From Notospermus geniculatus (lineage: Eukaryota > Nemertea > Pilidiophora > Heteronemertea > Lineidae): a stretch of 64,000 bases of DNA. The stretch covers positions 18,821 to 82,820 of the forward strand of contig NMRB01000731.1 of assembly GCA_002633025.1 (NCBI GenBank), written 5' to 3'. Position numbers and translations under genes: made by a program. Shown here in pieces: positions 59,761 through 64,000 of this stretch (position 1 is the stretch's first letter; each line of letters starts with the position of its first letter). Below the pieces are notes generated by a model that saw only the letters and a list, made by a program, of their open reading frames with translations, did not search any database and had not been told where the DNA came from.

Positions 59761-59924
59761 GACATCCTGCGAAAGTCGGCCATGATGACAGGTCAGAAGG
59801 GGTAAACAAACCTGGACCTAGCGCATTGAACGGACGGTAAGCACAGGAGTCAGCTGTTCAAATGCACTAGGCCAAAGTTAGTTTACCCCTTCTGACCTGT
59901 CATGGCCGACTTTCGCAGGATGTC
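59761..59924. mobile_element. Foldback element just 3' of DUOXA
   Basis: GACATCCTGCGAAAGTCGGC...GGGGTAAAC and its inverse, about 50-bp arms differing by a 3-bp indel, 104-194 bp past the stop nearest edge. Probably in the 3' UTR. Confidence 0.9.
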
Positions 59925-60356
59925 GATATTGAGACCACGAGAGTAGGTAGTCCCCACTGTAGATTGGTTCACGAATGCACACGTCCTCTTGGACTTTCAC
60001 TTGACAAGGGTCTGTTTGATGAGATCAAGGAAACTTTCGCCCGCTGCCCGCTGGTCTTTTGGCATGTGGATTCAGAACGCTGCGCTGCGCCCGTGTTGAA
60101 CACCTGATAAGACAGGAGGCCCATGGGCCTTGCGCTCAGCTGACTATGACCTGCCAACTCGAGAGGTTGTTGAAACAGGGGAAAGGAGAGACAAGTACGA
60201 ATAGTTCAACTTTTAATGGTTAGCAAGCAAATAGCTTTTGTGCAGTACGGTAATATTGCACATGTGAGGGCTGATTAGGTCACTTTCAACATGTTATATG
60301 ACATTGTAATTGTACAACTCTTGCTTGTAATATCTTTGTTGTAACCATTGGTTTTA

Positions 60357-60387
60357 ATGGTCCCTACATTGTCAATTTAGGGACCAT
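60357..60387. repeat. Small hairpin
   Basis: ATGGTCCCTA / TAGGGACCAT, 10-bp arms, 11-base loop. TAGGGACCAT recurs alone at about 60870. Confidence 0.75.
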
Positions 60388-60632
60388 CTTGATATCACTG
60401 GGTAGGTAGGAAATTTGTATTTCTATCTATCTTCTTCCACACTCAATTGGCACACGATTCCAAGAAAACCATTCAATTACTGCAAAATCAAGTAGTACCA
60501 TCATATAGTCAATATTTGTATGCAGGTCTGAAAGGTTAGATAGTTTTAAAACAATTAACTTACGGTGGTTTTTGAAGACTGTTTTATCCTGAAGTGATGA
60601 AGTTAAATATTTGCCTCATTTTCTTTGTTTGN

Positions 60633-60770
60633 CAGTCTCCTCCCCGCCCAGCCCCCTTCCCAGCCTGGACCCTTCCCTGCCTCACCCCGCCCTTGCCCGC
60701 CCCGCCCCGCCCCTGCCCCTCATTTGTCTGCCCTTCCTCTCTATCTGCCTACCCTTCATGTGTCCTTCAC
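60633..60770 (+). repeat. C-rich low-complexity tract after a single N
   Basis: CCCCGCCC/CCCTGCC-type sequence unlike the AT-rich flanks, starting immediately after the N at 60632. Proline-rich frames here are artefacts. Confidence 0.8.
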
Positions 60771-61019
60771 CAGGAAGACATTCACAGGAGGAACCCCAAG
60801 AACCTGACTGCTGTGCCACAGAGTCACACCCCTCCTTGCCCTTTCTTCATTCAATTTCCATTTTCTGATGTAGGGACCATCAAATTTGCTGTCAAGCAAA
60901 GTTCACAGTTCTAGTATTTCAGATGTGTTTTGTATCAAAATGTGATTGAAAAAAAAGAGAAACTCTGATCTGACAGGACAGCCCTCGTTCTTCTGACATG
61001 TCTGATGTGCAGCTTTGAT

Positions 61020-61103
61020 AGTAGGCCTGTATTGTATAATTGTTTGCTAGGCCTAGGCCTAAGTAGGCCTGTATTGTATAATCGTTTGTTAGGCCTAGGC
61101 CTA
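61020..61103 (+). repeat. Tandem duplication, 42 bp x 2
   Basis: AGTAGGCCTGTATTGTATAA... AGGCCTAGGCCTA, two units with two differences. Confidence 0.92.
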
Positions 61104-61569
61104 AGTATTTCCTTCTCGGTGATTGAAAATACAAGCATGTTTCATTTGTGGAAACAAGGTTCCAATTGACATGATCCAAAGGCCTTCATCATGACATACA
61201 GGCCACTCATGCACAGTGTGACAATCAACTTCATTTCAACATGTTCATGACTTCTTTGATGTTGACGTGAATAAATATCCTGCTAAGATTGTTTCGTTCT
61301 CTTCAGACCTTTATTTCTTTGCCCACTTCTCCGCTGAGAGATCAAGGACTTCTCAGCAGGCCCGAGGCCTAGGCTACATCAGTCTTAGGAAAATAAATTA
61401 ATCCTGGCCAACTTAGAGGACATCACAAAGATATCTGTACAACTAGCCCTAGCGGTAGCTTCGGAAACCAATATGGTGGGCGTGGGAACGAGGCTGGAAG
61501 GAAGTAGAATTGGTGCCCATGCGCAGTCTATTTGGAAACTGAATTTGAAAATTAAAAATTTTAATTTTT
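61104..61569. other. No gene recognised
   Basis: Short frames only. Confidence 0.45.
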
Positions 61570-61647
61570 GTAACGTTACAAAATCTCTCCAGTGGTGAGA
61601 TTTTGTAACATTACTTTTAGCAATGAGAGACTTTGTTACGTTACAAA
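61570..61647. repeat. Palindromic satellite, left remnant
   Basis: GTAACGTTACAAAATCTCTC and onward, the same units as at 62496-63300, cut by the assembly gap. Confidence 0.9.
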
Positions 61648-62295
61648 NNNNNNNNNNNNNNNNNNNNNNNNNNNNNNNNNNNNNNNNNNNNNNNNNNNNN
61701 NNNNNNNNNNNNNNNNNNNNNNNNNNNNNNNNNNNNNNNNNNNNNNNNNNNNNNNNNNNNNNNNNNNNNNNNNNNNNNNNNNNNNNNNNNNNNNNNNNNN
61801 NNNNNNNNNNNNNNNNNNNNNNNNNNNNNNNNNNNNNNNNNNNNNNNNNNNNNNNNNNNNNNNNNNNNNNNNNNNNNNNNNNNNNNNNNNNNNNNNNNNN
61901 NNNNNNNNNNNNNNNNNNNNNNNNNNNNNNNNNNNNNNNNNNNNNNNNNNNNNNNNNNNNNNNNNNNNNNNNNNNNNNNNNNNNNNNNNNNNNNNNNNNN
62001 NNNNNNNNNNNNNNNNNNNNNNNNNNNNNNNNNNNNNNNNNNNNNNNNNNNNNNNNNNNNNNNNNNNNNNNNNNNNNNNNNNNNNNNNNNNNNNNNNNNN
62101 NNNNNNNNNNNNNNNNNNNNNNNNNNNNNNNNNNNNNNNNNNNNNNNNNNNNNNNNNNNNNNNNNNNNNNNNNNNNNNNNNNNNNNNNNNNNNNNNNNNN
62201 NNNNNNNNNNNNNNNNNNNNNNNNNNNNNNNNNNNNNNNNNNNNNNNNNNNNNNNNNNNNNNNNNNNNNNNNNNNNNNNNNNNNNNNNNNNNNNN
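61648..62295. other. Assembly gap, 648 N
   Basis: Run of N within or beside the palindromic satellite. Confidence 1.
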
Positions 62296-62495
62296 GGACA
62301 TTTTTTGGAGGGACCGAAAATAGCTTCCGTCCGAAAATTAAGGTGTTTTTTCCTATTCGCCAGGCTTATTTTCGATTTATTTGATGGACCCAGGACATTT
62401 TTTGGACGGACCGAACTGGGTTTGGGCGAAAAACTTTGGGTGAGGAGACACTTTTGACAGGAGGTACCAAACGTTTCCACGCCTCCTGCCGACTT
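62296..62495. repeat. Short direct repeat beside the gap
   Basis: GGACATTTTTTGGA(G/C)GGACCGAA occurs at 62296 and about 62394. Nothing else is recognised. Confidence 0.6.
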
Positions 62496-63310
62496 TGTAA
62501 CGTTACAAAATCTCTCCAGTGGTGAGATTTTGTAGCGTTACAAAATCTCTCCAGTGGTGAGATTTTGTAACATTACTTTTAGCAATGAGAGATTTTGTAA
62601 CGTTACAAAATCTCTCCAGTGGTGAGATTTTGTAACATTACTTTTAGCAATGAGAGACTTGTTACGTTACAAAATCTCTCCAGTGGTGAGATTTTGTAAC
62701 ATTACTTTTAGCAATGAGATACTTTGTTTCGTTACAAAATCTCTCCAGTGGTGAGATTTTGTAACATTACTTTTAACAATGAGAGACTTTGTAATGTTAC
62801 AAAATCTCTCCAGTGGTGAGATTTTATAACGTTACAAAATCTCTCCAGTGGTGAGATTTTGTAACATTACTTTTAGCAATGAGAGACTTTGTAACGTTAC
62901 AAAATCTCTCCAGTGGTGAGAATTGTTACGTTACAAAATCTCTCCAGTGGTGAGATTTTGTAACATTACTTTTAGCAATGAGAGACTTTGTAATGTTACA
63001 AAATCTCTCCAGTGCTGAGATTTTGTAACGTTACAAAATCTCTCCAGTGGCGAGATTTTGTAACATTACTTTTAGCAATGAGAGACTTTGTTTCGTTACA
63101 AAATCTCTCCAGTGGCGAGATTTTGTAACATTACTTTTAGCAATGAGAGAATTTGTTTAACGTTACAAAATCTCTCCAGTGGTGAGATTTTGTAACGTTA
63201 CAAAATCTCTCCAGTGGTGAGATTTTGTAACATTACTTTTAGCAATGCGAGACTTTGTTACGTTACAAAATCTATCCAGTGGTGAGATTTTGTAACATTT
63301 GTAACATTTT
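62496..63310. repeat. Palindromic satellite, 65-bp and 35-bp units
   Basis: Array of GTTACAAAATCTC, TCCAGTGGT, GAGATTTTGTAAC (a 35-bp hairpin unit) alternating with the same plus ATTACTTTTAGCAATGAGAG-ACTTTGTAAC (65-bp unit). At least a dozen units with small variations. Confidence 0.95.
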
Positions 63311-64000
63311 TCCATTTGAAAGGCTTAATGGCTTTTTGGGACGTCGACGACGGACGCTGCACCAGCGTAAGAGCTCACCATAGGCGAGCCAAAAAACCAA
63401 CACAAACACGGTTATTCCAGCAAAATGGTCAAAATTTATGACATGACGTAGAAACATCTACATGTAGTTAACATGAATATTGAGGTAACAATAGTCAGAC
63501 TCGTACTGGTTCCCTGATCCCTCAATCTCCAAAACCATAAGATGGGAAACCAGTTACTTCAAAATTGTTCACTGTTTTTTGTCTTGTTTTTTTCGCTTTG
63601 CCTCTTAGGAGAATCTATATTTTTAAAGACATTTCTTTAAAAGTCACGCTCAAATCTGAGCTTGACTGTGGAACAGAATTTCATTGGATCCAAATTTTTA
63701 CCGAATACTGTTCCCATATCCACCTTGAGCCCCTGAAGTTGGGAAGGTGTGCCTCTCAAATTCTATTTCAAAAGCGGTCTGTAGTTGACTTGACCAATAT
63801 AATCAACCTCGTACCCGGATTGTCTCTGATTGGTTAGTCTATAAATAGGAATGACGGCATTATAGTTGAATTTGAATGTGAAATTTAGTTGACCACAACG
63901 CAGCATCGATTTCGAATGGAAGAATCCATGGTGGCCTATTTTGGTGTGCGCGAGACTGTTTGCCGTTCGGAAAGAGAATTTGAAATGGACACCATGACAA
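63311..64000. other. No gene recognised
   Basis: Includes a diverged inverted relative (63335-63396) of the GCTCACC...GAGCTC repeat at 21269. The 90-codon frame at 63565-63837 has no domain. Confidence 0.45.

Noticed and set aside
60594-60914. Proline-rich protein frames
   Set aside because: C-rich low-complexity sequence after a single N, open in several frames at once.
61592-62480. Five overlapping frames of 220-280 codons across the second N run
   Set aside because: Same artefact, and the flanks are satellite.
62496-63310. CRISPR array
   Set aside because: Eukaryotic context, units directly adjacent or with repeated rather than unique spacers, no cas genes. It is a satellite.

Overview
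The window is nuclear DNA of a marine invertebrate, most likely a non-vertebrate deuterostome (echinoderm, hemichordate or cephalochordate). The evidence is intron-rich genes with GT-AG splice sites, a DUOX/DUOXA gene pair, a caspase, abundant TAGGCCTA/TACATGTA words and very dense short inverted-repeat transposons. The species cannot be fixed from sequence alone. The assembly is draft quality, with N runs at 13202-13227, 25721-26433 and 61648-62295 and single-N joins at 10750, 48797 and 60632.

Layout. (1) 1-0.8 kb: terminal exon of a caspase (p10 subunit). (2) 0.8-19.6 kb: mostly gene-poor DNA with foldback and terminal-inverted-repeat (TIR) elements, a tRNA-derived SINE, one probable assembly duplication and a few weak exon candidates. 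(3) 19.7-23.2 kb: two intronless tandem paralogues of a membrane-anchored sulfotransferase-like protein. Their patchwork identity suggests gene conversion, and a 108-bp insertion with a 10-bp target-site duplication lies 3' of the second copy. (4) 23.3-38.7 kb: repeat-rich DNA with several MITEs laid end to end at shared TTAA sites, a broken RecQ-like helicase fragment and the first exon of a small Cys-rich secreted protein. (5) 38.8-51.8 kb, minus strand: a dual oxidase (DUOX) gene. I resolve 25 coding exons with consistent reading phase; about 70 codons near the end of the peroxidase domain are missing at the single-N join at 48797. (6) 55.7-59.7 kb, plus strand: DUOXA, the DUOX maturation factor, in 8 coding exons. 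(7) 59.7-64 kb: repeats, including a palindromic 65/35-bp satellite interrupted by a sequence gap.

How the genes fit together. In vertebrates DUOXA is needed for DUOX to leave the endoplasmic reticulum and make hydrogen peroxide at the cell surface, and the genes sit head-to-head. The same head-to-head arrangement is seen here with a 3.9-kb spacer that has been filled by at least five MITE-like elements. The caspase and the sulfotransferase pair have no evident functional link to it. I found no clearly new multi-gene system. The most unusual items are the target-site-flanked insertion with a hammerhead-like core, the TTAA-linked MITE chain, the duplicated splice donor in DUOX exon 5, and a transposon end that forms part of a DUOX splice donor.
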